Shown piece after piece: positions 47,662-60,179 of a DNA stretch of 64,000 bases (positions are counted from its first letter, which is position 1; the number at the start of each line of letters is the position of its first letter). The notes below the pieces were generated by a model. The model saw only the letters and a list, made by a program, of their open reading frames with translations, had not been told where the DNA came from and ran no database searches. The stretch lies in assembly GCA_032207245.1 (NCBI GenBank), contig CM063500.1, forward strand, positions 73,457,918-73,521,917. Reading direction: 5' to 3'. This stretch comes from Pardosa pseudoannulata (Eukaryota; Arthropoda; Arachnida; Araneae; Lycosidae). The position numbers and the translations under genes are program-made.

Positions 47662-48603
47662 CCCATTCAGGATCATGATTACATATATATCCTAATGCAA
47701 TTTACCCTTCAGGGCCCACAGACACACTTGTTTGATTTTGAAATACCACTAGATGATGGTGGTTAGTCTGTTATATTTTTGAATAATTTTCCACAGAGTT
47801 TTGACTTTTAATATATAATTTCAGTTTTAATTTATTTATTATTATTTATGGGGGGGACATGAATCAGGGGAATTTGAAAATGCAAGCAATAGCATATTTG
47901 ATTTATCCCAAAGATTGTGATTCATTGGGTACTGAGTATTTACATTTTGACAGCGAGGAAAAGAAGTAATGTTTATTATTGATTAGAGGTGAGTAGAAAT
48001 ATTATTTTCAGTTTACAGTTTTCTAGATAGTGTTTTGTAATATTAGGTTAGTTTGATTTTCACCATTACAGCAAAAGAAGGGAAATATTTGAGAGTAAGA
48101 TTTCTAAATTGGTGAATAAATTAGATAGTGAGAGAAGTTATTTTTTAATACGAGTGACAGTGAATCTGACCATTCAAATGACACTGAAATATTTGATTAT
48201 GTGGATAATAGTGAGAAATATTTAAAAGCAAATAATTGACAAACAGATATAAAATAAGTGCTATCCCTGAGTTATATATTCATTAAATTTATGTAGCAAT
48301 ATTGTGCAGTTTTACTGGTATTTTGTTCAAATTTTAAAACATCCATTCTTTTCCAACAGTGAATATAAATTTTATAAATGTGAAACTTTTATTAAAACAA
48401 ACCGTTTTTTTTTAAATTTATAGTTTTTTTTTTTATATTATGAAATTTTTGTTAGATTTTATTCAGATACTATCAATGATTATAAACTATAAATTTTAGC
48501 ATACTGAATTATGATTTACGAATTTAAAATTAAATTAGACTTAAGAGGAAAAATTGCTTGTCTGGGGAAGCCCTTCTTTCTTCTTCTGGTGGTCCTGAAT
48601 GGG
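47662..48603 (+). mobile_element. piggyBac-like deletion derivative, second family
   Basis: TTAA at 47658-47661 is followed by CCCATTCAGGATC. The other end reads GGTCCTGAATGGG then ATAA, so the reversed terminus is CCCATTCAGGACC and its TTAA has one mutation. At about 48147-48238 the plus strand encodes an acidic Ser/Asp-rich stretch (TSDSESDHSNDTEIFDYVDN) like the piggyBac N-terminal region. The catalytic core is absent. Confidence 0.65.
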
Positions 48604-50162
48604 ATAACAGTACAAACTGCGACAGAAGGATTCAAATCAGTGCATCTTCCAATGAAAAAATTTGAGAGCATTAAATAATAATAAATATGTGACACCATTA
48701 TCAATGTAAATCACCACTGTAATATCACCAAATCACTATTATTAATGTGAGTATTTTTAATCATTACAAAACTTCAAAACAATTTAAATTTTCATCATTT
48801 CAAATGAAAATATCTATATTAATGTAATCTACATTAATGTATAGTGATCATTGGTTTGATCAATCATATAAAAACACAAAATGCACTATTGAAAGTGGAA
48901 TGCCATTCTAGTTCAACAATTTGAATAGAAGATTAAAAAAAAAAAAAAAAAAAAAGTATGGATGGATTTATACAGCTCATTATAAATATTCCATAGAACA
49001 TTAAACTCAAACTTCATTCCCTTTGCTATCTCATATAGATAATCACAAAGATGTACAAACTAAGAATAAATAGGGTACATTTATGACTTAATATTTTTCA
49101 AATCACAGAATAGTATATACACTGAAAAAATTAAACTGACATTCATTCTTCTGTATTGAAACCTTGAAGTTTTTGTTGTTGAAAGAATCAAATTTTGGGG
49201 ACAAAGCATGCTTTTTATTGGTAACCATGAGGTACAAAAATTAAGAGATGGAAAGTGAGACTATTCATACTGCTTAACAATATGCTGAGTTTAGACAATC
49301 TACAAAACAAAAGATTAGGCACAAGAAACGAAAGAAGCCTAACATTATATCACTAGGTTCAATTAAGAGTGGAGTACTCTATATGAAACTATAGATTAAA
49401 TTTTATTTATAGATAAAACTATTAGATTGAATGTGTTAATAAAATAATATTAAAAACTAAATATACTTAAAAACCTATAATTAAAAGAAGTTTTGAAATG
49501 TATAAGAAAATTTGTTTAAAAACAGAAGAGGGTAAATGATTACATAAATATAAAAACAAAATAGCACAAAGTGATTTTTAGCTCCTGCTTTTACACAATT
49601 CACCAACTTAACATAACTTGTTTCATTAACTTTATTTAACCTTTAAAAAATCTAGTTTTAAATGTAGCAATAAATATTAAAAAACCTAAAACAAACAGAA
49701 AAATTGTGCAGATAAGTCAATGAATATTCTTAAATTAAATAAAAGCATGAACTAAACCACACAGATGTTATATATACCTAAATCTATTAGGAAGCAATAA
49801 CATACTTGATAAAATATATGAAAAAAGTTTTAAACAAAAGAAAAACCTTTCAATAAAATATATATTTCTCTAACAAATGTTTTAGACTAAAACACACAAG
49901 GTAAGGAACAAGTGAAAGCTTTCATTTTCAAAAGCAAATAAATACTACTTAATCACAGAAAGGCCACCTTCTATGGAATGCTAGAGTTTTACACCTTAAA
50001 TTATTTTAAATATAACTTCAAAGACAGCTTAAACTTTTGAAAGATAACTGGCTTTCTTATACATTAGCTTTAATGTTCGTTCATTCACAGTTAAAAGTCA
50101 CTTTGCAAAACAATTGCACACACTGTCAAGTAATCAATACATATACAAAATATGTACAGAAT
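48604..50162. other. Probable 3' UTR/downstream region of the EB-TM gene
   Basis: AT-rich and non-coding. It includes a 22-bp poly-A near 48934. The part nearest 50162 is likely 3' UTR of the minus-strand gene, but no clear cleavage site was chosen. Confidence 0.35.
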
Positions 50163-50873
50163 TCACAGGTATAAGTCTGATTCAAATCCTAGATTGTCAT
50201 ATGCAATAACGGTCATAGAGTGACCATATCCAGATGCACTGTCATTTGTGCCCAATTCAAGCGGAATGGACAAGTTAGAAGTTTCTGAGAGAGATGAACA
50301 TGAATCTTGTGATAGATGAGAAGTTTCTGGCTGAGAGATAACAGAGTCTTGTTTAAGAAGTTCTTTCCTTGAGATGGCATGAAGATCTACAACAGTATTT
50401 CTGATTCTAGATGAGATAGTACTCAAATGTGGAGAACTGGGCAATGATGATGAACCCTGTTCAATTTTAACATGATTTCGATGAAGGCGTGGTGGAGGAG
50501 TAGAAGAAAGATGGAAAATATGTGCGCTGTGAGTAGGAGCTCCTGATAATAATGGAGAGGCATTTTCTGTATCAGAAGGCACTGGGAGAACCTCAGCAGC
50601 TGTGACAAAGTCTGATGCATTTGAAGTTGGCAAGTGTGTATTACTAACAGAACTTTCCCCTAAATTTGTAAAATCAGCAGTAGACTCTTTAAAGTCTTCA
50701 CTGTTACAGCTGGATCTGCTGGTTGTAGCAACTACAGAGGATCCACATTCAGCATTTACTGAGAGATTCACAGAGTCAGATGCAACTGAACCATTCACAG
50801 CTGATACTGGTGACGGAGAAGCTAACATATCACTTCTTGGTCCAGAATATTCAGGAGGAGGAATGCCATAAAA
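50163..50873 (-). CDS. EB-TM protein: terminal exon
   Basis: It starts FYGIPPPEYSGPRSDML and runs 236 residues to the TGA at 50165-50163. It is rich in Ser, Thr, Asn and Pro and probably disordered. PPPRLH and ISRKELLKQDSVIS stand out as charged islands. Confidence 0.85.
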   Translation of the reverse strand, partial: FYGIPPPEYSGPRSDMLASPSPVSAVNGSVASDSVNLSVNAECGSSVVATTSRSSCNSEDFKESTADFTNLGESSVSNTHLPTSNASDFVTAAEVLPVPSDTENASPLLSGAPTHSAHIFHLSSTPPPRLHRNHVKIEQGSSSLPSSPHLSTISSRIRNTVVDLHAISRKELLKQDSVISQPETSHLSQDSCSSLSETSNLSIPLELGTNDSASGYGHSMTVIAYDNLGFESDLYL

Positions 50874-53800
50874 CTAAAAAATAACAATAATGAATATCAC
50901 AGTACATCAACATAAATTAAGTTTTATAATAAAATTCAACAAAATATATTCTCAAAATTAATTCAAAGTTCTCTCAAAAAGCACTTGCATAGAGAGAAAA
51001 AGTTCATATAATAAAAGCTAGAAATATTCAAATGACACAAAACAAATTACAGCTATATGTAATTATATAAATCATATTTTAAGTATTTATAACAAAATAT
51101 TAAAGATAATAAAACTAAATTAGAAATTTATTATAAGATCATCACATTTTGTTGATATATGATGATATTTCTCATAGGAGATTTTGATTACTTACTAGAA
51201 ATTCAAAATGGGAGCATCAATAAACATTAAATGTTTTCAGCAATAGAATAAAAATAATTTTATCAGAAGAAAGGATTAAACTATACAGAAAGAAGTGGTT
51301 TCTCAAGACAGAACTCTGGAGGTATTAAATGGCCCCAAACTAAGTAGTTTTTTTTTAAATATTTAGTTATATGCTTTATTTTAGAAGAGAAATTTGAAAA
51401 GCCATTATGAAAAATTTTTTAAGTATAATGTAGAAATTCTTTAATTTCAAAAATATACAACATATTACAGTATAATACGGCACAACATAGAAAAATACAA
51501 TTTAAAAAATTTATGCTGACAATGTCTAATAAAACATATTAGTTTTTAACTGGGTATTTTCCCCAGCAGGAAAGAAATTATAGGTATTAATTGACTTGAA
51601 TAAGTTTAAAAAAAATTTTTTTTAAGTACTACACAGTTATAGCATGAACGGTTTTGATAAATTTCATAAATATTTTTTTTCATAAAGTTAGAGATATTAA
51701 CACTTAAAAAAAACTAAGCTTATACATAATTTAAAGAACATAGTGCAGCAATAAAACATTGCTTATGTGTTAAATCTATAGTTCTGTTATCAAATTTAAG
51801 ATAAAATGTTGGTAGATTTCATCACTGAAAATCTTTGTGTAACAATTCCCTTTTTGCTTCTTCACAAAATAAAATATAACAACAAAGATGCAATTTTGTT
51901 TTTTTAATACTCTTGTTTTCAAAATAAGCAATACCAGTATTAAAATTTACTGAAAAATGTGCAAATGATAAAATTGTTTTACTAAATTGTAATTGATCAT
52001 ACAAGTTATTTATTACCTTTTAAATCTACAAATAACTTGTATTATCAGTTAATAAAGAAACTTGATATGAAAATGATGCATTCGATAAATGATAAATATA
52101 GGAAATAAATTCATAATACAGTATAAATATATTCAGAACTTTGGAATACAGATGGTTGTTTTGATTACTACTATTTAAAATTCTACTAGCTGGAAATCTA
52201 TGCTTCACTATGATAAATTTGTATTTATTAAGCTATGTCAAAGCATTGTTTATTTTTTTTCAATTTTCTTGTATATTTTTTATGTAATTTTTTTAAATGA
52301 TGAAAAGATGATTAAAAAAATGATTAAAATAACTTTATTTCTTACAATTGATAAAAATTTGCAAAACGGAAGATAACTGGCTTTTGGTCTCTTCAATCCC
52401 TATTTTAGCCCTATCAATTAAAAAAATTTAACTATTTAATTACAAAAATTGAATTAAAAAACTGCCTCACTGTTTTACTACATCATAAGAGCGACCTATA
52501 TATTAAATTTCCTTTATCTAGCTTCAGTTCTTTGGTCTGAGAAATGATATGTCAGTTTCTTCATACATAGTTAATGTTTTTTAGCCAATTAAGACTTTAT
52601 ACCTTTTGGAGACTAATGAAATAAATGAATAAATTTAATGAAATGATAGAAATTTGCAGAAACTAATTTTATTTCTTCCATCAACACACACATTTAACTC
52701 TTTTAGAGGTCACAAACAGATACACTTTTTTATGCATAAAAATGACAACTATTATAGCAGAAATTGAACAATGATAACATGTATCAATTTTAAAATGACC
52801 AAATCAGGACATCATGAAGGTGATTTTTTTTTAGTTTATGTACATAATGACCTTTTTTATTCAATATTTTTTAAGGGGAAACAAATAACAAAATAATGAC
52901 TACCGTTCTTTCAATCTGTAAAACTTCTTCATAAGATGGAGGTTTGTCTACAGCTCTCAGAGCCTCTATGTCAATGGAAAATATATCACTACCTCTATTT
53001 GACTCACTCTGTTGAAGCTGTTGTTCTCTTCGACAAAATGATCTAAAATACAGAATATAAAAGTTATCTAAATTAATTTATATAATTGAGACTTTCAAAA
53101 CCAATGTAATTGCAATATTATAACAAAATCAAACCAATAGAATGAAATAAAAAATTTAATTTGAAAAAACAGCTATGACTGAATACATCAAGAAAACTTG
53201 AAAACACATGTCATTTTCTATGGCAAATAAAACAAAATCAAGTTATGAAGTATACTTTGAATCATAAAAACATTTTAATCCTTTTCTTAATATATCTTAG
53301 TAGTTTAAGTTTCATTTTAAATTTTATGCCTACAATAGCTCATATACTAAAATATATGAAATTTTGTTACGAGATGGTTAATAATATGTTAATGTCTGTA
53401 ATATGATAATATAATGTAGTTTCTCTAACTATAGTCTATGAGAAGCATTAAATAGAGAAGAGAAAATGAAGTCTTAGAAAATAATGGTGAGATTGCAAGT
53501 GCTAAGTATTACAGTACATAAAATGTTAAGAAACAAAATAAGACTTAAAATATATACAAAATTAATATGGCATTACAAATTGTTATTCACATAAAAGATA
53601 TATTTATCAATAACTAATTCAGCACACAATTTCCAGTAAGAAAATATTTCGATTCTTTATTTTTATGTTGAATGTATCAACCAACATACAATTATCCTTT
53701 ATCCTATTCAGGAAACTAATAATTTAAAAATTAAAGCTATTGGAAAAGGAGCAAAATCCCAAACTGTTTTACTCATTTATTCATTTTAGGATACTACTGC

Positions 53801-56365
53801 CCTAACAGCGTACAAGTTCCATTGAGCATCCAGCTGACATAATGCCCATTTGATCTTTAGATTACATTGTGGACGTTGAATGAATATCCAAAGGAACTTT
53901 TTTTTCTCTTGTTATAGACAGCAATAATTAATGGATGTAAAATGATTATGTACATAATGTTCACTTGCTATTTAACAAGTTATATTTTAAATGCAGTTAC
54001 TATTTCATAACAGATTATAAAATTAATAAATACTTAAATTCAAGTGTCATACTTAAACAACTTTAATTTTGATCCTAAATAAATTCTCTACAAGGAATCA
54101 CAGACAATAATAATAGATGAATGTAGTAATAAAGCTCATTTATTAAGATTTACAGTAATAGAAATGTAACTATGATTTACAAACAGTAATATTATTTCCT
54201 TCTATAAGGTCAACAAAAATGACCAAAGATAAATGATGTCATATACAGTTATAGAATATAGGGTCATCAAACCAAAGCCTGTTAGTTCTGCTAAATCTTA
54301 TTGAGTACATTACATGAATGTGCACTAAATAAAGATGAAAGACTACTTCCTGTAATTAGTAATAGAGATGATCAAAGTTTTTTTCTAAATAAAATCCATA
54401 CTATGGATTTTAGCATTACTCTTAAATCCCCCAGCAATGTTATAAAATGTCCAATAACTCTAGTACAATGCAAGTGGATGAATTCATATTTAAATCTTAC
54501 ACAAAGTAAATTTCGTAACTAACAAAAACATATAATTCATAAAATGAAACTGAGTATAAATGCATATATAAACAAAATATTCTTACTAACCGTCTCACAA
54601 TGCAAGCTACAAATATTCCAACCACAGCAACAATAAAGCATGCAGCTGCTACTACTGCAGCTTTATATACTTCTTGTGCCTTTAAATTAGTTGTATCATC
54701 TGAAAAATAAAGCTTCATCATTAATATCATATAGATTAAAAGCCAATTATTTTTAATAAACAACAGTAATACTTTAAAAGGAGATATTAAAAAAAATTAA
54801 TAAAGAATACAATTTATTGCTATATGCATGACCAACATTTTTTTACTAGATAGCAAGTATTTAAACCAATTTAATTCATATTTAGTTGATTGAAAATTTA
54901 ATGTCAGTTGTACATAACTGTTTCCTAGTATCCAAAGATTTGAATCACACAAATACCATAGATGATTAAAGTATTTTGGATTTAACCTTAAGTAAAAGGT
55001 TTCAATCCCAATTAACTTTACTGTAGAAAAAATTGACCATTATGTACATAAAAATAAGCAAACCAAAATAAACTGCTATTTTAAAAGCAAATTTTTTGAA
55101 AAATTAATAAACAGCTGAAAGATAGATACAATAAACAAGCAAAAATAATATATATGCAGTATTTATCTAATCAAATTTAAAATATTTCATGCTACATTAA
55201 CTGACAGTTTATACCACAAAACATTTTTAAAAGTTCCAATAAAAAAAAAACATATTATAAATTATTTATCCAGCTAAGAGATTAAAGATTAAAACATGCA
55301 ATACTACATAGAATAAATATGTAAAAAAATCAATTACTTACATCGTAAACTGCATTCGTGACCATTAAAAAAGTAATTAGGAGAACAAGTACATCTTCCA
55401 TTTTCTGGGTTACAGTAAGTATTTGGATTCATTGCCATACACTGACCAGATACTTCACATTTCTCAAACATAAGAGCTATATTTTTTGGGGGGAAAACTA
55501 TAAGTTAATTGATAAAAAATACACTTTTCACAAACATATATAACTCTAATCTACAAGTAATTATCTTTCACACAATTTCAATACAGCAAAAGATAACTCC
55601 AATTTATTCTATTAATAAAAAAAAAAATAGATATTCAAAATACATAATAAATAATTTGCAAAAAATAAAAAATAAAATAAAATTAAACAAAATAAACATG
55701 AAATTAAAATTGTAAATTATTTTATGTTATGTATACATTTTATGAACAAAATATATTTAAAATTTTAAAGTTAATGAAGAAGAAACATACAAACTCTTCA
55801 TTTTGAAAACATTTAAATTAAATTTTATAAATATAATTATAGTTAAAGAATTCAAATTGGTCATAAAACCATAACTCTCTTGTAATTTAGAAATGGAGCG
55901 ATGTTTAGATATTATTTAATAACTTATTATTTGAACTCTACTATTTTTATCACGTCTTTCTGCAATTTAAAAGTACACATTTTCATATTTTATGTCTGAA
56001 AAACTAATTTTCCAGAGAAATACCTTTTATAAGGAAATATTTGCAAAATAAAAGAAACCTTCATTTAAACTTTATATATTTTAACAAATGTCTAGAAACA
56101 TTCTATGTAACTAGAAAAGGAAAAATTATTAACTATATTTTTCATACAGCTATCAAATTCATAACATTTGATCTAAAATCTTTCAAAGAACAAGATTTTA
56201 TGAATATAATAAATACTTTTGTATACAAACCTTTTACAAAACAACCAAATTTAGGCCATTCAAAAAATAATTCTCCAAACCTGCATGTACATCTATTATT
56301 TTTACATATCATACGAATACCAGCATCACAATCATCCACAGATTCACAGTGGGCCATATACTGAT
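50163..56365 (-). CDS. EB-module single-pass membrane protein with PPxY motifs, partial
   Basis: Five minus-strand exons join in frame at GT-AG sites: 56365-56231, 55476-55342, 54699-54591, 53042-52904, 50873-50163. They give 408 residues to a TGA stop. Two extracellular 6-Cys modules share the spacing C-x5-C-x7/8-C-x4/6-C-x-C-x10/13-C, as in EB/EGF-like domains. A linker (DDTTNLKAQEVYK) and a hydrophobic helix (AAVVAAACFIVAVVGIFVAC) then end in a basic stop-transfer IVRR. The cytoplasmic tail has PPSYEEV and PPPEYSG, both PPxY ligands for WW domains such as those of Nedd4-type ubiquitin ligases, then a long Ser/Thr-rich region ending YDNLGFESDLYL. The protein likely sits at the plasma membrane or in endosomes. 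The start and signal peptide exon are not identified. I do not recognise a named orthologue. Confidence 0.82.
50874..52903. other. EB-TM gene intron
   Basis: AT-rich; no repeats or internal exons recognised. Confidence 0.5.
52904..53042 (-). CDS. EB-TM protein: first PPxY exon
   Basis: It encodes SFCRREQQLQQSES, SDIFSIDIEALRAV and DKPPSYEEVLQIERT. It is 139 bp and ends in phase 0 at ACG|gtagtc. Confidence 0.85.
53043..54590. other. EB-TM gene intron
   Basis: AT-rich; a small plus-strand frame at 54301-54522 has no recognisable similarity and is regarded as chance. Confidence 0.5.
54591..54699 (-). CDS. EB-TM protein: transmembrane exon
   Basis: It encodes DDTTNLKAQEVYK and the hydrophobic helix ending CIVR. 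It is 109 bp, with acceptor tttttcag and donor CG|gttagt. Confidence 0.85.
54700..55341. other. EB-TM gene intron
   Basis: AT-rich; nothing recognised. Confidence 0.5.
55342..55476 (-). CDS. EB-TM protein: second cysteine module exon
   Basis: It encodes ALMFEKCEVSGQCMAM through NGHECSLR, with six Cys. It is 135 bp, with acceptor atatag|CT and donor T|gtaagt. Confidence 0.83.
55477..56230. other. EB-TM gene intron
   Basis: AT-rich; nothing recognised. Confidence 0.5.
56231..56365 (-). CDS. EB-TM protein: first cysteine module exon
   Basis: It encodes DQYMAHCESVDDCDAG through FGCFVK, with six Cys. It is 135 bp, phase 1 at both ends, the same length and phase as the next exon, suggesting module duplication. 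The acceptor is ttttgtag and the donor G|gtttgt. Confidence 0.8.
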
Positions 56366-57410
56366 CTACAAAATAGAAAGATTTTTTTAATATTCTGGAA
56401 AATTACAGAATGTTTAAATACTACAAATTTACAAACAACCATGTATGGCTTTTAAGAAATTTATTAATCAATATTAAATATGTATATATTAAAAATTATA
56501 AAGAAATTTCTTCTCAACTATTATCTGTCAAATTCAGAACTATTTTTTTTTACTGAAGTAACATTTAACTAATGTATATACTATATTGACAGTTTTTAAA
56601 TACAGCCATATATTAAAACCCGATAAAATATAAAACTATTATAGGGGTATATGTTTTAACTTTCTTTTAAATTTTTTTTTCTTACCAAGATTATATGAAT
56701 GATATATAACTGTTACATTATAAAATACATAATATAAATAAATAATGATAGATTGAAAGAAAACCATAACATGAGCACTTTTGTTATTAAACATAAAATG
56801 ATCTATGAATATTTGATATTAGAATGTAGAAATCTTAATTTATCATGACTAACTGTTGTTTAAAAATTTAGTTTTAGTTACAATTAGTATATGAAGAAAT
56901 TGACAACCAGTAGTTTTAAAAATGTAATTAAATTATGATACATATATTTTTTTCAGACCCTTGTTCAATGGTTTATGAATTAGCAGTAAGATAATTATAC
57001 TGCTGATATAAAAGTTTTATAATTACCATATGGTAAAGTCTTAAGAAAGTATTACTGAATTAATAAAAAGACATTTAATTAGGTAATTAGAATTTTTTTT
57101 TATCTGTTCCTATTTTCATAAAGGCTTATTTGAGATGTACATATAGCATTTAGATTTGCTATTCCAATATGATGTTTTGATAATCTCAATAGTCATAAGA
57201 GATTTTAAAGAGAAATTTTTAAATGAATAAAACAACATACTTTACAGCTATACTTTTATCAAATTTAATATGCATTAATGTTATAAAAACTATACTGTAG
57301 AACAAATAAGTATAAAAGCCTTTTTAACAAACAACAGGTTTAGTATATTTGTTCTACAACAGAATTGACTATCTAAAAGTTAAAACATTAATATTAATGA
57401 ACATTCATAA

Positions 57411-57446
<36 letters not shown>

Positions 57447-59050
57447 TTCAAAATTCAAAGAGAAACTCCATACAGATTTTAAAGTTGAATTCATAAAATT
57501 TTTCCAAAATACATTCCACTAATTACAAAAAAAATACTATGTTAAAGCTCAGATTTATACATAGATGCATAAATATTAAATATTTAAGCAAAATTCATAC
57601 GGAAGTTTATTCCTGCTAAACTTAATTACTCCACTACATACATTTTAAAATAACAATTGTTCGGATTTTTCGCAACTTCGTATATTAGAGAATCTTCTTT
57701 CTGATCATGATAGGTTACCAATATTATTTTCTTTCCGGTATAGAAACTTTAATCATTTATTAGATATAATATGAAAGTAATAAAAGAGATAAATAATAGT
57801 ATACATACTCTGCAAGCATCAGATATAAAACTATACTTTATGGCGTAAATAGTGAATGAATTTAAAAGCCTCCTTAATATTCTGAACTCTCCGTACCTCA
57901 GTATTGAAAAAAAATCTATGTTACTATAGTGACAATTGACGATTCACAACGATGAGAGTAGAGGTGTTTAAAAGTTTACGGAAATGTCATTTGTCACGGT
58001 GCGGTTATTGCTAGAACCATGGAAAATATATGAAAATATTCTATTTTCTTGGCCAACAAGTATTCAAAACTATCGTTTATAATTTCAAATTTAGTTATTC
58101 AGCCATAATTTTTTAATTAAAGTGACATTTATTTCATAATTGGTTCCTAGCTCTTCAATCAAAAAGGAAATTTACGTTTGTTATTGCTTGAACACACACA
58201 CACAATGACAGGAACACAATGAATTTCACAATTACACGATTTCATATACAGTACACATCTTTTACTTTTAAGTACTACTAAAACGTCTTTTGAATAATAA
58301 AAAATAATAAGAACTAGATTTAATGTAGGAATGAGAGACTTAATATATAGCTATAAATACACAATATCTACAAAATGTTTGATTTACGGCCGGTCTTATT
58401 ATAGTTCTTTAGAGCTAATCGGAGATTTATTGCAATATAATTAGATAATTTATTAGTGGTTATGCCAATGCATTTAGTATGCAGCAACGACGAAAGTTCT
58501 TCCCAAATTGCCATTGGTGTATAGCTGATTAAGAATACTTCTCTCAACATTCTTCATTGTTTGGGTATTATCAAAGAAAACGTTATATCTGAGCACAACA
58601 TTTTATTAATTAAAAACATTTATTCCTCCTTGTCATAATTAAATATTTAGAAGAAAGATTCCTGACTAGATAAACCTCCTAGTTTTGTCCAGGTCTTCGA
58701 GCTAGTTGACTGGCATTCACCCTAACAGTTTACAGGGTACAATTTTATTCATTGAATATTTGGAGGTTTTTGGATCCATGGAGATGGTCTTGGGGGGATT
58801 AATAGCAACATAAATTATATAGCATTTAATCAACAAATAATTATAATCGGAAACTTAAAAATTTGTAAAACTGAGACGTGATCAAAAACTCCCAATCCAA
58901 ATGTGGACTTTCCTCGTTATTTCTCCGAAAGTGTCGTATCACCCCAAGAAGAGCTGAAATAGTAATTTTTCATTTACTGCTTATTTATGTTATCTTCTTC
59001 AACAAATGAAAAACAAGAAGAACAAACATTTTAACTGAATGATGCAGTTT
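56366..59050. other. Upstream region or first intron of the EB-TM gene
   Basis: The 5' exon with start codon and signal peptide should lie here or further right, but no convincing hydrophobic N-terminus with a phase-1 donor was found. 57850-58030 is more balanced in composition and could hold a promoter. The minus strand has a donor-like GAG|gtacgg near 57897. Confidence 0.35.
57411..57446. repeat. (ATA)n microsatellite
   Basis: About 12 units of the AAT/ATA trinucleotide. Confidence 0.9.
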
Positions 59051-59057
59051 CACGCAG

Positions 59058-59111
59058 AATGGCGCATCTCAACTCATGATGAGTCACTTAAGTGAGTTGA
59101 GATGCGCCATT
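59058..59111. repeat. Perfect 19-bp-arm hairpin with AP-1-like loop
   Basis: Arms aatggcgcatctcaactca (59058-59076) and its exact inverse (59093-59111) flank a 16-nt loop that contains TGAGTCA. Directly after it, gcgccattgctgat is tandemly repeated twice (about 59113-59140), re-using the arm's gcgccat core. Confidence 0.88.
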
Positions 59112-59632
59112 TGCGCCATTGCTGATGCGCCATTGCTGATTTGACAACATTATTCAAATTACGGGATTCTTGTTGTTTGCAAACATTTTTAGAAAACATG
59201 ATTAACCAATTCACTCACCTTAACTCCTTAAAAGAAAGATTTGAACACAAAATTGTGCGCTCGATAAGTTAAATAAAATGGAGTGGAATGATTTTCTTAA
59301 TAACGCATGCGCAAATGTTCTTAGAATTTAAGTATAATCTACGTACAATTTTGGTAGGAATTTCGTCCAAAAAACACTGAATTTATGTTCATACATTACC
59401 TTATGCTTTATGTTCAGATTTCGTTGCTTAAATTGCCAATTTTGAACATGTTGGTTAAATTTACGTTAGTCAATGACAATAATGGGACTTCACTTCCGAG
59501 TGTGGGACGAATTTTGGACGAACGAAACAAGAATGGGATGAAATAGGAACGTATATGCTGTGTGGGTTTCACCTTCCCGAGTTGGTATAATACGTCTGGG
59601 CATATATGGATCAAAGATCAAATCCCACGTAA

Positions 59633-59940
59633 AGGCCCTTCTACACTATGATCCACTGCAAGCCATTACCACTGTGTAGAGGGGGTATGGCTTATCCAGG
59701 TTGACGATGGTAGACGATAAAATGACCTTGTCAGTGGATGGCTTTGGAAGCGGTTTTTCTCCAAAATCAAAGACAGCTATATGCGCTAATGCTTAAGAGA
59801 CGGTATGGACGCATCCACGCGTTCTGCTCCCTTTATGGCCCTATGTATGGATGCAACCCGTGAGCCATCGTCCAAGGTTGCCATCTTAGCTAATACTGCA
59901 GATGTGAACAATTGGTCATAGTGGGATAGAGGCATAAGGA
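59633..59940. mobile_element. MITE candidate with CCACTATGA-type ends
   Basis: The left side GGCCCTTCTACACTATGATC and the reversed right side TGCCTCTATCCCACTATGAC are similar inverted sequences about 300 bp apart. The interior is unusually GC-rich for the window. The target duplication is unclear, so the boundaries are tentative. Confidence 0.4.
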
Positions 59941-60179
59941 AGGGAAAATAATATCCTCAAAGAAGTGCTCATGACGGTAATAAAACAGTAGGTAAAAATA
60001 CAGTCTTAAAATAAATGCAAATTTAAAGATGAAGCCGGAAAAAATGAATTTGCTAATTCTTAAGTGAAATGATTAAAAATTTAAGATGGATGACTCAAGG
60101 GTATAAAGAAATAAAATGGTTTATTCATAGGATCGTAAAACAATTTTAGAAGATGAATTAAAATATAAACAGATGTGAC

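Noticed and set aside
50602..50871. Plus-strand 89-codon frame
   Set aside because: It is the antisense of the terminal exon of the EB-TM gene.
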